This document shows, piece by piece, positions 5,018 through 5,865 of a stretch of DNA of 5,865 bases. The first letter of the stretch is position 1, and every line of letters starts with the position of its first letter. The notes below the pieces were generated by a model. It worked only from the letters and a program-made list of their open reading frames with translations. It was not told the origin of the DNA and made no database searches. Both the position numbers and the translations under genes were made by a program. Source of the stretch: Clostridiales bacterium (GTDB lineage Bacteria; Bacillota; Clostridia; Christensenellales; Aristaeellaceae); contig JALFHA010000071.1 in the NCBI GenBank assembly GCA_022776785.1, forward strand, positions 1-5,865, read 5' to 3'.

Positions 5018-5865
5018 GTGCTTGATCTGCGTATCAGCGCCGCGACGCAGCGCTTTGCCGTGCTGGGGGAATCGCTTCCCCATACATGGTCGCCCGCGAT
5101 TCACAATTCTCTGTTTCAGCAGGCCGGCCGCGATGCGGTGTACCTGCCTGTGACCGTGCCGAGGGATCAGCTCCCCTCCGCCGTGGACGTGCTGCGAAGC
5201 TGCTTTGCCGGCTTTAACGTCACCATCCCGTACAAGGAGCGGATTATGCCGCTCCTTGACGAGGTGGACGCGGCGGCGAGCGCCTGCGGCGCCGTCAACA
5301 CCGTGGAAAACCGGGACGGGCGGCTCATCGGCCACATCACCGACGGGCTGGGGATGCTTACGGCGCTGCGGCTGGGCGGCGTGGCGACGGAGCGTGCGCG
5401 CGTGCTCGTTCTCGGCGGCGGAGGCGCGGCGCGCGTGGCGGGCTATGAGTTCCTCGTCCGGGAGGGCGAGGTGACCTTCGCCCTGCGCGATATGCAGAAG
5501 GGCGGGCGCCTTGCGCGCGAGCTGGGGGATACGCAGAGGGACGGCTGCGCGCGCATTCGCGTCTGCCCCCTTGACAGCGTGCCCGCGGGAGCGTATGATA
5601 TTTTAGTCAACTGTACGCCGGTGGGCATGCATCCCCGCGTCGGGGTCAGCCCCGTGACGCAGGAGGTCGTCGCCCGCTGCGGCGCAGTCTTTGACGCGGT
5701 CTACAACCCGCGCAGAACGCGCCTGCTTGAAATGGCTGCATCGCTCGGCCTGCCCTGCGTGGAAGGGCTGGGAATGCTCTTTTATCAGGCAGTGGAGGCT
5801 CAGCGGTTCTGGTTCGGCGGGGAAACCGGCGTTTCCCAGAGCGCGCAGGACGCGATTTATGCCGA
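5018..5865 (+). CDS. aroE: Shikimate dehydrogenase, 3'-partial
   Basis: Reduces 3-dehydroshikimate to shikimate with NADPH in the cytoplasm, on the path to chorismate and Phe, Tyr and Trp. The frame is open from a GTG at 5018, which follows GAAGGGAG (5002-5009) by 8 nt, to the right edge: 282 codons, close to full family length, so only the last few residues are probably missing. The shikimate-binding N-domain shows LPHTWSPAIHN (20-30; the usual HSxSP reads HTWSP), GFNVTIPYKE (65-74; catalytic Lys73), GAVNTV (91-96; Asn94) and ITDGLG (107-112; catalytic Asp109). The NADP domain has LGGGGAAR (132-139), NCTPVGM (198-204) and a later DAVYNPRRTRLL, ending in GLGMLFYQAVEAQRFWFG. The usual NRT of the cofactor-phosphate loop reads LRD (156-158), which keeps the Arg. 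It lies 131 nt after pheT on the same strand with no clear terminator between. Confidence 0.93.
   Translation, partial: MLDLRISAATQRFAVLGESLPHTWSPAIHNSLFQQAGRDAVYLPVTVPRDQLPSAVDVLRSCFAGFNVTIPYKERIMPLLDEVDAAASACGAVNTVENRDGRLIGHITDGLGMLTALRLGGVATERARVLVLGGGGAARVAGYEFLVREGEVTFALRDMQKGGRLARELGDTQRDGCARIRVCPLDSVPAGAYDILVNCTPVGMHPRVGVSPVTQEVVARCGAVFDAVYNPRRTRLLEMAASLGLPCVEGLGMLFYQAVEAQRFWFGGETGVSQSAQDAIYA

Noticed and set aside
4895..5335. Minus-strand open frame opposite aroE
   Set aside because: It is the antisense shadow of aroE, whose catalytic motifs are intact on the + strand; no recognisable protein or ribosome binding site.
1..5865. CRISPR array, insertion sequence, phage or defence system
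   Set aside because: No regularly spaced repeats, terminal inverted repeats with a transposase, or recognisable defence genes are present; nearly all the window is explained by housekeeping genes and their leader.

Overview
The window looks like a chromosomal housekeeping segment from a GC-rich member of the Clostridia (Firmicutes/Bacillota), possibly an uncultured gut lineage. The evidence is a complete T-box riboswitch ahead of pheST, strong AGGAGG-type ribosome binding sites, a RuvX C-terminus beside DUF1292 proteins (a Firmicutes gene neighbourhood), a Firmicutes-type PheS with a four-cysteine loop, and strong G/C preference at third codon positions. The lineage is an inference; no rRNA or other phylogenetic marker gene was available to test it.

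Layout, all genes on the + strand. (1) 1-463: the 3' end of a gene that joins the C-terminus of the Holliday-junction-resolvase-like protein RuvX/YqgF to a DUF1292 domain. (2) 524-907: a second, separate DUF1292-like protein with a Cys/His-rich tail. (3) 908-1046: a non-coding stretch with small hairpins, a 9-bp direct repeat with an 11-bp period, and a long inverted repeat that reaches the next promoter. (4) 1047-1343: a sigma-A-type promoter followed by a T-box leader whose Stem I, UUC (Phe) specifier, Stem III, antiterminator and intrinsic terminator can all be drawn. (5) 1425-2459 pheS and 2493-4886 pheT, the alpha and beta subunits of phenylalanyl-tRNA synthetase. (6) 4887-5017: a 131-nt gap without a recognisable terminator but with strong, partly mutually exclusive RNA pairings. 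(7) 5018 to the window end: aroE (shikimate dehydrogenase), GTG start, open at the right edge.

How the genes work together: uncharged tRNA-Phe should bind the leader through the UUC specifier and the UGGU bulge, block the terminator and switch on pheST. Because no U-tract terminator is seen after pheT, aroE may be read through from the same promoter. That would couple Phe-tRNA charging to the shikimate pathway that makes Phe; this is an inference. The ruvX-DUF1292 pair upstream appears to be the tail of a separate, unrelated operon.

I found no mobile element, CRISPR array, phage gene or defence system. The best candidates for something undescribed are the structured pheT-aroE intergenic RNA, the RuvX-DUF1292 fusion and the inverted repeat abutting the phe promoter.
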